The notes under the pieces are model-generated. The model searched no databases and had not been told where the DNA came from. It worked only from the letters and a program-made list of their open reading frames with translations. From assembly GCF_042661605.1 (NCBI RefSeq), contig NZ_JBHSWJ010000002.1:744001-808000 (forward strand): a stretch of 64,000 bases of DNA, in the 5' to 3' direction. A program made the position numbers and the translations under genes. Shown one piece after another: positions 34,329-43,400 of the stretch (positions are counted from its first letter, which is position 1; every line of letters starts with the position of its first letter). The DNA comes from Branchiibius cervicis (GTDB taxonomy: Bacteria > Actinomycetota > Actinomycetes > Actinomycetales > Dermatophilaceae).

Positions 34329-34924
34329 ATTGGCGGATCCGGAGCTACCGAACCGGCGATGACGAGGCGCTGGCCGAGGTTTGCGTGCGCACCGGGGCGA
34401 TGGGCGGCGACGCGACCGGTCTCTTCGAACCGGCCAGCCTCCTGCCGGACATCTTCCTCAATCCGTATCTGGCGCACTGCCCGGACCTTGCCTGGGTCGT
34501 CGCCGACGGAAAACAGCCGCCGGTCGGCTACCTGGTCGCCACCGCCGACACGTTGGAGTTTGACCAGTGGTTCGCCACGCAGTGGTGGCCGACCGTGGCC
34601 CACCGCTATCCGCGCGCCGATCGGCCGACGACGATGCAGGAGGTGGTGATCGAAACCGGGTACAGCCAGGGCACGGCTCGCAACCCGCTGGCCACCGAGT
34701 ACCCGGCGCAGTTCCACGTCGATCTGCTACCGGTCCTGCAGGGCAAGGGTTTCGGCCGCCGGTTGATCGAGGTGCTGTGCGACGCGCTGAGGGCACGCGG
34801 CGTACCCGGGGTCCATTTGGGCGCAGGCAAGGACAACTCCGGAGCCATTGCGTTCTATCACCGGATCGGCTTCACCCCGTTGCCCTCTCCGGACGGGACG
34901 CAGTGGTTCGGCAAACGCCTGTGA
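34325..34924 (+). CDS. GNAT-family N-acetyltransferase
   Basis: The 199-residue protein starts MNWRIRSYRTGDDEALAEVCV and has the acetyl-CoA site LLPVLQGKGFGRRLIEVL (motif A, Q-G-K-G-x-G-R) and GAGKDNSGAIAFYHRIGFTPL. The N-terminal insert with WWPTVAHRYPR resembles the acetyltransferase domain of O-GlcNAcase-like proteins. The substrate is unknown. Its last 53 bases overlap the convergent FtsK-like gene. Confidence 0.85.
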   Translation: MNWRIRSYRTGDDEALAEVCVRTGAMGGDATGLFEPASLLPDIFLNPYLAHCPDLAWVVADGKQPPVGYLVATADTLEFDQWFATQWWPTVAHRYPRADRPTTMQEVVIETGYSQGTARNPLATEYPAQFHVDLLPVLQGKGFGRRLIEVLCDALRARGVPGVHLGAGKDNSGAIAFYHRIGFTPLPSPDGTQWFGKRL

Positions 34925-37900
34925 GCGGCCCGATGCCGACACGCACCTGGGTGATCTGCCCCCGGCGCACCAGGACACCGGAGCCCGGCCCCTCGTCGTA
35001 CGACGTGGGCAGATTGACGCCGAGCACCTCACCGTCGCGTGGACCGGGCTGCAGGATCACCCCGGTTCCAGCGCGTTTCACCAGGGGTAGTAAGCCGGTG
35101 AAGGCGTTGGCGGCGGCGGACAGCTGAGCGGCCACGATCACCCGCTGGCGAGCGGCGAGGTCGACCAGCAGGCCTTCCATCGGCGTACCGGCCAGGTGGT
35201 CGGCGTCGTCGACGTAGATCGCGCCGGTTGGCTGCTCGGCCGCCCACCGGGTGAGCTCGCCGCTCCGGGCCGGATCGGTCACCCAGAAGGCCGGGCCCGG
35301 GTCGGCGCGCGAGATGGCCCGCAGTGCGCTGGTGCGGCCGCTGCCCGGGGGTCCCACGACCAGGACCGTCCGGTCGTCGGCCCTCCAACGGATCGGGCCG
35401 TCGACGCCGACCGCGAACGCCCCGTCGGGTAGCGGATCTACCACCGCCGGAAGGGGATCGAAACGTACGGCGATCGGAGCGCGCGGTGCCGGCTCACCGG
35501 GGAGGGCGCACTGGATCTCCGATCCGTCGGGCATCAGCAGGCCTCGGCCGGGGGTCGCCAGCGAGGGTAGGTGCGTGGGTTTCACACCCAGCAGGATCAG
35601 ATCGTCGGTGCCGCTGCCGGTGAGGCACAGCCGCCGTGCCGCGAGCCCGGACACCCGGCCGCTGACCACGGCACGGCCGCCGGCAACCGCCGTGATGACG
35701 CCGGCACGAGGGCCGTCGCGCATGATGGCCAGCAAGCGGTCGCCGAGCGTGAGGGACGCCGCGTCGGTCCGCGCCTGCAGGGTGTCCCAGTCGTCGACGA
35801 GTATCCGCACGGGCTCCCGCTGACCAGCAGCGATGCGCTCGTCCAACCAGGTGAGCAATCGGTGGATGCGGGCATGCTCGTCGAATGCGATGACGGCGCC
35901 GACGTGCGGATATCTCTCTAAGACAGTGGTTTTCGTTGCACCGAGGAGGTAGACCGGTTCGGAGCTTCCGGTGGCGATCGTCCGTAACACCGTGCTGCGG
36001 CCGCTGGCCGGACCGCCGGCGATCAGCAGGTTGCCGTCGTCCACCGACCAACCCGCCCATTCCTGCCGCTGCGCGTCTGGCAGATCGACCATCCCCAGCG
36101 GGGCCGTTCCCGGACTGCAGACCTGGGCAGTGAGGTGAGTCGCCAACGACGGTAACCAGGGGCGATGAGGCGCGCCGGAGCCCTGGCGTTCGTGGACGCG
36201 CCGGATCGCAGCCACGATGCGAGCAAGGTCCTCCTGCTCACCGTGCACCGGCCGTGGCTGCGGTGCGCCGGTCGCCGGGTCGACGCACAGCACTTCGGGA
36301 GCAGCGTCGTGAAGCGGGGTGCGGCCGCTCACCCTGGCCACCTGGACGACGTCGCGCCGCGTCCCGGACCGCTGGACGACGGCGCGCCCCGGCGCCGTGG
36401 GGTCGAGCCGGGCTGCGTCGTCGGCGTCGATGACGTCGCGTGAGTCGGTAACATCGTTGAGCCGCAGAGCGATTCGCAGGTCCATATTCGCCCGGATGTC
36501 GGCGGAGACCACGCCTGCGGGCCGCTGGGTGGCCAGGATCACGTGGATTCCGAGCGAGCGGCCGACCGCAGCCAGCCGGACCAGGCCGTGGACGAAATCG
36601 GGCAACTCATCGGCGAGGACCCGGAACTCGTCGATCACCAGCACCAGCCGTGCCATGGACCCGCCCCCGTCGCGGTGGGCGGCGAAGTCGGCGGCGCCGG
36701 CACGCGCCAGGAGTTGCTCGCGGCGGCGGATCTCGGCCTGCAGGGAGCGCAGCGCCCGGGCCGTGAGCGACACGTCGAGATCGGTCACCAGCCCCACGGT
36801 GTGCGGCAGGCTCGCGCACCCGGAGAACGCCGAACCGCCCTTGTAGTCGATCAGTACAAAGCTCAGCTCCTGGGGTGGCCGGCTCAACGCCCACGACACC
36901 AGCAACGTCTGCAGCAGACTGGATTTGCCGGCTCCGGTGGTGCCGGCGACCAGGGCGTGCGGTCCGTCCAGCGGAAGGTCGATCTCGCACACCGCGTCCG
37001 CGGCCCGTCCCAGCAGCACACGATCCGTGGCCCTGGACCATGCGCGCGCCACAGCGTCGGGGTCTGTGGGATCGATGCCCCGCTCGTCGCGCAGCAGGTC
37101 GATCAGCGAAACCTCGATGGGCAGGCCGACGCGTCCGACCGTGGATCTTCCGGCGGCGCCCAGAGCACGGGCGGCGGCCTCGGCCTGACCGGGTGCGGGC
37201 AGGTCGAGAACCAGATCCGGCGACGGCGCCAACCCGGCGGTGCCGCTGTGCTCGGTGGTCACGAGACGACCCGGGCGCGAGGTGTCGTCATCGCTGAGCA
37301 CGATGATGATGGCCTCAGCCGGAGAATTCAGCTCCACCCCGTCGATCACCAGCAGCACTGCTCCGTGGGCCACGCCCAGAGGGTGCGGCCCGATGAACGG
37401 CGTGGCGTCCGGGGCGGGTAGCACGTGCGGCAGGAAGCGAAGCCATTGCCACGCGGGATGATCGGGCGTCGAACAACAGATCCGGATCTGCAGATCTCGG
37501 GGAGAGAACCAGGTAGCCACTTGGGTGATGAGGGACTGGGCCAGCAGGTACCGCTGGGGACCGGCGAGCTCTACACGACGGGCAGCGTGCAGATCCAGCT
37601 CGACCGGCGCCCGGGCCAGCATGACCGGTTGCGCGTCGTCGTCGCCGAATGCGTGCCCCTCCGGCCGCCGGGTCACCGCGGAGGTCACGGTGCCGCTCCC
37701 CAGGCGGACCCGCATCTCGACCGTGGGATCCCGCGACCAGCGCGCGGACGACCCGCAGCGGGCCACGCGCAGGGTGGTGCCGAGAGCGGGGGTCCGCACT
37801 CGGCGTACGGCGACCTCATGCTCCAGCGCGCGACGTACTGTCTCCTCGGCGTGCGCGCGGTCCTTGCGGTACGCGGCCGTCGTCCGGCGGTGGGAGCGGG

Positions 37901-38647
37901 AGCCGCCACGACGATCGGTGAGGTACTGGGCCAGCAGCATCACCGGTGACAGGATCGCGAACATCAGGAACATCGGATTGTGCAGCAGCAGCGCAGCACC
38001 GCCGGCCACCACCAGCGGCAGCAACGCCATCGCCAGCGGCCAGGGTCGCTTCTCCGGCGGGTGCGGGGCGGTGGGCATGCGGACCTGCACCGCTGCGGGC
38101 GGATCGGGCCAGGTCACCTCGGGCACCGGATCCCGCCGCGAGAGCTGCAGCACGCTGTCGCCGATGGCGATGCGGCTGCCGATGGTCACTTCTCGCGCGT
38201 CGCTCAGCGGCTGGTCATCGACAAGGGTGCCGTTGGTCGGGTCGTTCGAAGCCACCACGACGCGGCCAGAGTCCAGGCCGACGGTGAGGTGGTGGCGGCT
38301 GACGCAGCGGTCCGACACCCGCAGCACTGCGCCGCGACCCCGGCCGACCGTGACCTCGCTCGCACCCAGCGGCACCCACGCTCCGGCGCTCGGTCCCTCG
38401 ACGACGTGCAACTCCAGCAGATGGCGCGGCGGCAGCGCAGTGGGTGCGGTGCTGAGCACGGCGGCGTGGACGAGGGGTTCCCGGCCCAGGACATCGGTGT
38501 CGGCCACCCGGCGTTCTCCGGCGAAGAGTGCTTCAGGCAGAGTCGGATTCGCTGCCGTCACGTCGCTCCACGTCGCTCCGGAGGGGAGCGCACCACGATG
38601 TCCCGGCTCACGGCGCCCTCGAAGATCGTCAACCGCACAAGCGTCAT
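34872..38647 (-). CDS. FHA-FtsK/SpoIIIE ATPase, EccC/EssC-like (frameshifted near its N-terminus)
   Basis: The repaired protein has ~1258 residues. Order: a ubiquitin-like start (MTLVRLTIFEGAVSRDIVV), an FHA domain (VTVGRGRGAVLRVSDRCVSRHH ... NDPTNGTLVDD), two membrane helices, and three FtsK ATPase modules. Module 1 is canonical (AGTTGAGKSS ~570; LVLVIDEF). Modules 2 and 3 have Arg for Lys in Walker A (GGPASGRST ~880, GPPGSGRTS ~1105). This is the EssC/EccC layout of type VII secretion, but no WXG100 gene is present. A G4 run (38583-38586) breaks the frame after residue ~22; one base more gives VVRSPSGATWSDV. It is divergent from the Tad operon. Confidence 0.82.
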
Positions 38648-38815
38648 AGCCGAAGTCTGCGAGATCGGTTCGCACGGTGCAGGACACGCTGGGGATAACT
38701 CGCCACGGTGTAAAGGTTTCTTAAAGTCAGCTGTGGAAACCCCCACAGGGTGTCGCTGATCGGCTTTCATCGTGCTCGTCGCTCGGGGGAGCGATGCCGA
38801 ACGAGGGGGTACTCG
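38648..38815. promoter_or_regulatory. Divergent promoter region between the FtsK-like gene and the Tad operon
   Basis: 168 bases with an A/T-rich island (TAAAGGTTTCTTAAAG, 38711-38726) unusual for this genome. An inverted repeat CTGTGG-N6-CCACAG (38731-38748) follows. No clear -35/-10 pair was assigned. Confidence 0.4.
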
Positions 38816-40042
38816 ATGAACGGCGTCCAACTGGTCGAGGGCGAGGTCAGGGAACTGATCCGTCGCCAGCGATTGGACCCGGCGCGGGATCACGACGCGG
38901 TCGCCGACCTGGTCCGCGCCGCCGTGCGCGATTATGAGGAGCGGGCACTGCACGGCGGGCTGGACCCGCTGCCGGACAGTGCCTCGGCCCACCGGCAGGT
39001 GCTCGATGCGGTCGCCGGGTTCGGGCCGCTGCAGCCGTTCCTCGACGACCCCGAAGTCGAGGAGATCTGGGTCAACGAGCCCTCTCGCGTGTTCATCGCG
39101 CGGCGAGGACGCACCGAACTCACCAACACCATGCTCACGTCGGAGCAGGTCCGCGCTCTGGTCGAGCGGATGCTCAAACCCAGCGGGCGCCGGATCGATC
39201 TGAGCTCGCCGTTCGTCGATGCCACATTGCCGGACGGGTCGCGCCTCCACGTCACGATCCCGGATGTTTCCCGCACCCACTGGCTGATCAACATCCGCAA
39301 GTTCGTCGCCCGGGCGGACCGGCTCGACGACCTGGTCGCGCTAGGCACGATCGGTACTCCCGCGGCTCGTTTCCTGGCCGCTGCGGTCGCATCGGGTCTG
39401 AACGTCCTGGTCGCCGGCGGTACCCAGGCCGGGAAGACCACGATGCTGAACTGCCTGGCCTCGGCGATCCCTGCCAACGAACGTGTCGTGTCGTGTGAAG
39501 AGGTCTTCGAGCTGAAGCTTGGGCTACGTGACTGGGCGGCGATGCAGTGCCGCCAACCGAGCCTGGAGGGCACCGGAGAGATCCCGTTGCGGCGCCTGGT
39601 CAAAGAGGCGTTGCGAATGCGACCGTCGCGGATCATTGTCGGTGAGGTCCGGCAGGAGGAGAGCCTGGACCTGCTGATCGCACTGAACAGCGGATTGCCG
39701 GGAATGGCTACGCTGCATGCTAATTCGGCCCGTGAGGCCATTATGAAGATGTGCACTCTGCCGCTGTTGGCCGGCCCGAACGTCAGCTCCAGCTTCGTGG
39801 TGCCGACCGTGGCCAGCGCCATCGACATCGTCGTGCACGTGGCGTTGGAGCGCGACGGTCGCCGCCTCGTACGTGAGGTCTGCGCGGTGCCCGGTCGCGC
39901 CGAAGGTGACGTGATCGAGTTGGCCCCCTTGTTCGTACGTCGATCCGACACTTTGGTGCGCGCCGACGGCTTCCCGCCGCACCGCGAGCGGTTCGAGCGC
40001 GCCGGTTTCGACGTGGCCGCGATCCTGGCTGATGCGTCATGA
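38816..40042 (+). CDS. tadA: TadA/CpaF-type pilus ATPase
   Basis: The 408-residue secretion ATPase has GFGPLQPFLDDPEVEEIWVNEPSRVF, Walker A VAGGTQAGKTT (~200-210), Walker B RIIVGEVRQEESLDLL and the His box GMATLHANSAREA. It powers assembly of Flp-type pili or related pseudopili. The ATG at 38816 after CGAGGGGG starts the family-like sequence. It leads a seven-gene operon; the CpaE/Ssd (TadZ) gene that normally precedes cpaF in actinobacteria is absent. Confidence 0.92.
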   Translation: MNGVQLVEGEVRELIRRQRLDPARDHDAVADLVRAAVRDYEERALHGGLDPLPDSASAHRQVLDAVAGFGPLQPFLDDPEVEEIWVNEPSRVFIARRGRTELTNTMLTSEQVRALVERMLKPSGRRIDLSSPFVDATLPDGSRLHVTIPDVSRTHWLINIRKFVARADRLDDLVALGTIGTPAARFLAAAVASGLNVLVAGGTQAGKTTMLNCLASAIPANERVVSCEEVFELKLGLRDWAAMQCRQPSLEGTGEIPLRRLVKEALRMRPSRIIVGEVRQEESLDLLIALNSGLPGMATLHANSAREAIMKMCTLPLLAGPNVSSSFVVPTVASAIDIVVHVALERDGRRLVREVCAVPGRAEGDVIELAPLFVRRSDTLVRADGFPPHRERFERAGFDVAAILADAS

Positions 40043-40896
40043 TCCCGGTCCTGTTGTTGGGAGCGGGTGTCTTCTGCCTGTGGTGGTCGTGGTGGCCGCG
40101 GACCGGTGTGTCCATCAGCACGCCGCGCGCGGGGTTGCTCACCCGGTTGCGAGATCTGCTCGGCCAAGCCGGGTACACCTCCATCGGTGCCGGTCAGTTG
40201 ATCGCGATGTGCCTGATCGCAGGCACGGGCGTGTTCGTTCTGACGATGGCGGCCACGTCCGTCGCGCCGGTGAGTGCCGCGTTCGCCATCATCGCGGGGT
40301 ACGCGCCGCTGGCGTTCGTCCGGATGCGGGCACGCCGTCGCCGCACGGTCCTGCGGGAGGTCTGGCCGGACGTCGTCGACAACATCGCGAGCGCCGTGCG
40401 CGCGGGCATGGCTCTTCCGGAGTCGTTGGCCCAGCTGGGCGTTCGCGGGCCGGAGGAATTGCGACCGGCGTTCGCCGACTTCGCCCACGACTACCGCGCC
40501 ACCGGACAGTTCAACGAGGCACTGGACCGGTTGAAGGACAACCTGGCGGACCCGGTGTCCGACCGGCTGGTCGAGTCGCTGCGGATCGCCCGTGCTGTCG
40601 GCGGCACCGACCTGGGGCGCCTGCTGCGTACGCTGAGCTCCTTCCTGCGTGACGACGCGCGCACCCGCGCCGAACTCGAGGCCCGTCAGAGCTGGACGGT
40701 CAACGCCGCCCGCCTCGCGTTGTGTGCACCGTGGATCGTGCTGGCGTTGATGGCAACCCGCGGTGAGTCGTTGCAGGCGTACCAGAGTTCGACCGGTGTG
40801 GTCGTGCTCGCGATCGGGGCAGCGGTCTCGTTGATCGCCTATCGGGTGATGCGTCGCCTCGGGCAGTTGCCCGACGAAGAACGGGTCATGCGATGA
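40039..40896 (+). CDS. tadB: TadB-type inner-membrane pilus protein
   Basis: The 285-residue protein has N-terminal membrane helices, a cytoplasmic T2SS_F domain (VWPDVVDNIASAVRAGMALPESLAQLGVRGPEELR, GGTDLGRLLRTLSSFLRDD) and C-terminal helices. It couples to TadA as platform protein. It overlaps tadA by ATGA. Start ATG 40039. Confidence 0.9.
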   Translation: MIPVLLLGAGVFCLWWSWWPRTGVSISTPRAGLLTRLRDLLGQAGYTSIGAGQLIAMCLIAGTGVFVLTMAATSVAPVSAAFAIIAGYAPLAFVRMRARRRRTVLREVWPDVVDNIASAVRAGMALPESLAQLGVRGPEELRPAFADFAHDYRATGQFNEALDRLKDNLADPVSDRLVESLRIARAVGGTDLGRLLRTLSSFLRDDARTRAELEARQSWTVNAARLALCAPWIVLALMATRGESLQAYQSSTGVVVLAIGAAVSLIAYRVMRRLGQLPDEERVMR

Positions 40897-41816
40897 ACCC
40901 GCTATGGAGCGGACTGCTGTGCGGTGCGCTGCTCGGGACGGGACTGCTGCTGGTGTGGCGGGGTCTGCCGATGCGCCGGCAGGCGACGCTGGCCGACCGC
41001 ATCGCGCCGTACGTCGTGACCGCGCCCCGGCCCTCGCATCTGCTGGCCGGGAGCGCCGACGAGATTTCCGTCAACGCCGTCCTCGCACCCCTGCTGCGCC
41101 GCGCCGGCACCCTGGTCGATCACTGGCTGGGTGGCACCACCTCGGTGCGCCGCCGTCTTGCCCGGGGCGGCCAACCCGACGACGTGGACGGCTTTCGTGC
41201 GCAACAGGCGATGTGGGGTCTGGTCGCGGGGGTGGCTGCCGCCGGCTACGCGACGCTCCAACTCCTGAACGGCGGGACGTCGATCACCGACGTCATCCTC
41301 ATCCCGATCGCCGTGGCCGGCGGAGTGGTCCTGCGCGACCAGATGCTGAGTCGGTCGGCGGAGTCGCGCGAGCGAGCCATCCTGGGCGAATTCCCAGCAA
41401 TCGCAGAGATGTTGGCGCTCGCAATCACTGCCGGAGAAGGGGCGGCCGCCGCGTTGGAGCGCATCGCCAACCTGTCCAGCGGGCACCTGTCCGCGGAACT
41501 GCAGCGCTGCCTGGTGGATGCCCGCGCCGGGGCATCGCTGCCGGAGGCGTTGCAGGGGCTCTCGGACCGCACGGGGCTGCCCGGGCTCGCCCGGTTCGTC
41601 GACGGCATCGTCGTCGCCGTCGAGCGTGGCACGCCATTGGCAGACGTCATGCGCGCCCAGGCCCAGGACGCGCGGGACGCCAGCAAGCAGCAACTGATCG
41701 AGTCGGGGGGCCGCCGGGAGATTTACATGATGATCCCCGTGGTTTTCCTGGTGCTGCCGGTGACGATCCTGTTCGCCATCTACCCGGGCCTTTCCATCCT
41801 GGACCTCAACATGTGA
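40893..41816 (+). CDS. tadC: TadC-type inner-membrane pilus protein
   Basis: The 307-residue protein is the second T2SS_F-type platform subunit, with EFPAIAEMLALAITAGEGAAAALERIA, SGHLSAELQRCLVDARAGASLPEAL and a C-terminal helix pair. It overlaps tadB by ATGA. In actinobacterial Tad loci tadB and tadC are always adjacent as here. Confidence 0.9.
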   Translation: MNPLWSGLLCGALLGTGLLLVWRGLPMRRQATLADRIAPYVVTAPRPSHLLAGSADEISVNAVLAPLLRRAGTLVDHWLGGTTSVRRRLARGGQPDDVDGFRAQQAMWGLVAGVAAAGYATLQLLNGGTSITDVILIPIAVAGGVVLRDQMLSRSAESRERAILGEFPAIAEMLALAITAGEGAAAALERIANLSSGHLSAELQRCLVDARAGASLPEALQGLSDRTGLPGLARFVDGIVVAVERGTPLADVMRAQAQDARDASKQQLIESGGRREIYMMIPVVFLVLPVTILFAIYPGLSILDLNM

Positions 41817-41858
41817 ACCCGTCTCATCACCACACCGAAGAAACAACCGGAGGAAGAC

Positions 41859-42071
41859 ATGAAAACCGCACGACAGCTGAACGAGCGCATCCTGCGCGCC
41901 ATGGTGGTCCGAACCCACCTGCCGGCCGAGGACCGGGAGCGAGGCGACGTTCCGGGATGGGTGCTCATCACCATCATGACGGCGGGTCTGGTGACCGCGC
42001 TGTGGAAGTTCGCCGGTCCCGCACTGACCGGCATGTTCAGTACGGCGATCCACAGTGTCACGGGTGGCTGA
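41859..42071 (+). CDS. Flp-pilin-like small membrane protein
   Basis: The 70-residue protein has a basic N-terminus (MKTARQLNERILRAMVV), a GDVPGWVLITIMTAGLVTALW segment, and a short hydrophobic tail. The Gly before the hydrophobic stretch is where a prepilin peptidase could cut, but the usual Glu at position 5 is missing. By position (between tadC and tadE) it is the candidate major pilin. A clear ribosome-binding site (GGAGGAAG) precedes the ATG. Confidence 0.7.
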   Translation: MKTARQLNERILRAMVVRTHLPAEDRERGDVPGWVLITIMTAGLVTALWKFAGPALTGMFSTAIHSVTGG

Positions 42072-42450
42072 CCGAATACATCGCGAAAGAGGTTCTGCAG
42101 CAGCAGAATTCGTGATGGTGGGCGCGCTGCTCATCCTGATGTTCCTCGCGGCCTTCCAGGTCGGCTTTGCGCTCTTCGTGCGCAACACGCTGATCTCCGA
42201 CGCCACGGAGGGCGCCCGTTTCGGGGCTCGCGCCGACGCCACGGCGGATGCCGGGGCCAGCCGCGCCCGGGAGTTGATCACCCGCGGGCTCGCGGGACGC
42301 TTCGCCCGGGACGTGCGCGCGGATGTGGTGGACGAGGGCGGGGCACGCGTCGTACGCGTAACCGTCGTTGCGCCGCTGCCGGTCGTGGGTCCATTCGGTC
42401 CGTCGCAAACTCTCATCGTCAGCGGCCGCGCCTACCAGGAGGCCCAGTGA
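42055..42450 (+). CDS. TadE-like pseudopilin
   Basis: The 131-residue protein has the TadE N-terminus ERGSAAAEFVMVGALLILMFLAAFQVGFALFV and a ~90-residue exported domain. GSAAAEF carries the Gly and Glu of a class III prepilin signal. GTG 42055 or GTG 42064 are both possible; both overlap the previous gene, so translation is coupled. Confidence 0.85.
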   Translation: MSRVADRIHRERGSAAAEFVMVGALLILMFLAAFQVGFALFVRNTLISDATEGARFGARADATADAGASRARELITRGLAGRFARDVRADVVDEGGARVVRVTVVAPLPVVGPFGPSQTLIVSGRAYQEAQ

Positions 42451-42887
42451 TCACGCTGCGGCGACGCCTCGGAGACGGCGATCGCGGGTCGGCGGTGATC
42501 GAGTTCCTCGTCGTGGGGATCCTGCTCGCGCTGCCGGTGTTCTACCTGGTCATCACTCTGGCCCGGCTGCAAGCGGGCACCTATGCGGTGACGGCGGCCG
42601 CGCGGGAGAGTGCGCGCACGTTCGTCGCGGCGGACACCCCTGCGGTCGCGAGCCAGCGGGCGAGGGCGGCCGCCCGCCTAGCCTTCCAGGACCAGGGCTT
42701 CGGCGCCGCGGGAAACCTGGTCGCGCGCTGCGCAGGGGTGTGCCTGGCCCGGGGAAGCACCGTGACGACCCGGGCCGACCTGAGCGTCGACCTGCCGCTG
42801 ATTCCCGACTTCCTGCGAGGAGTCGTGCCATCCAGCATCTCGGTGTCCGCGACGCACACCGAAGCGGTCGATCGGTTCAAACGGTGA
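42447..42887 (+). CDS. TadE/TadF-like pseudopilin
   Basis: The 146-residue protein has GDRGSAVIEFLVVGILLALPVFYLVI as its membrane/prepilin segment and a small exported domain with two cysteines (ARCAGVCLA) likely to form a disulfide. It starts with GTG overlapping the previous stop. The second of three minor pilin-like genes. Confidence 0.82.
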   Translation: MITLRRRLGDGDRGSAVIEFLVVGILLALPVFYLVITLARLQAGTYAVTAAARESARTFVAADTPAVASQRARAAARLAFQDQGFGAAGNLVARCAGVCLARGSTVTTRADLSVDLPLIPDFLRGVVPSSISVSATHTEAVDRFKR

Positions 42888-43369
42888 ACCGGTTCCAGCG
42901 GCTGCGGGCGGACGGCGAGCGAGGCAGAGTGCTGCTCCTGGGCGCCGGCCTGTTCGCGCTCCTCGGCCTGCTGGTGATGGGCGGGATCGACGTCACCGCC
43001 ATCCAGCTGGCGCGGGTGCAGATGATCGACGCAGCCGACGCGGCCGCGCTGGATGCGGCCGACGCAGTGGACCCTGGTGCGATCTATCGCAGCGGAGTGG
43101 GTCAGCAGGTGGCTCTTTCCGACCGGAGCGTGCGCACCGATGCCGCCGCGAGCCTCGGCCGGCAACACCGGCCCGGCCAGGTGACCGGCTGGGCGGTGAT
43201 CGACGGGACGGGCAGCTCCGATGGACGCACCGCGCGAGTGGTCCTGCGTGGCACCGTGCATCCGCCGCTGTCGGGCGGGTTGCTCGCGTTGATCGGCAAG
43301 GACGTCACCATCACGGTGCAATCGGACGCCCGATCCGACACCGAGTTGGTAACCGGGCCCCGCCCATGA
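42884..43369 (+). CDS. TadG-like / Rv3654-type exported pilus-locus protein
   Basis: The 161-residue protein has ERGRVLLLGAGLFALLGLLVMGGIDVTAIQLARVQM with the TadG/TadE-like helix; the short motif AADAAALDAADAVD follows. GTG 42884 overlaps the preceding stop. Its stop is two bases from the earliest possible start of the LCP gene. Confidence 0.78.
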   Translation: MNRFQRLRADGERGRVLLLGAGLFALLGLLVMGGIDVTAIQLARVQMIDAADAAALDAADAVDPGAIYRSGVGQQVALSDRSVRTDAAASLGRQHRPGQVTGWAVIDGTGSSDGRTARVVLRGTVHPPLSGGLLALIGKDVTITVQSDARSDTELVTGPRP

Positions 43370-43400
43370 CTTGCACAGCCGGGCCGACTATCGTCAGCCG

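Noticed and set aside
34872..43369. A full type VII (ESX) secretion locus around the FtsK-like gene
   Set aside because: No WXG100, EccB, EccD, EccE or mycosin gene is seen on either strand; the neighbours are Tad genes.
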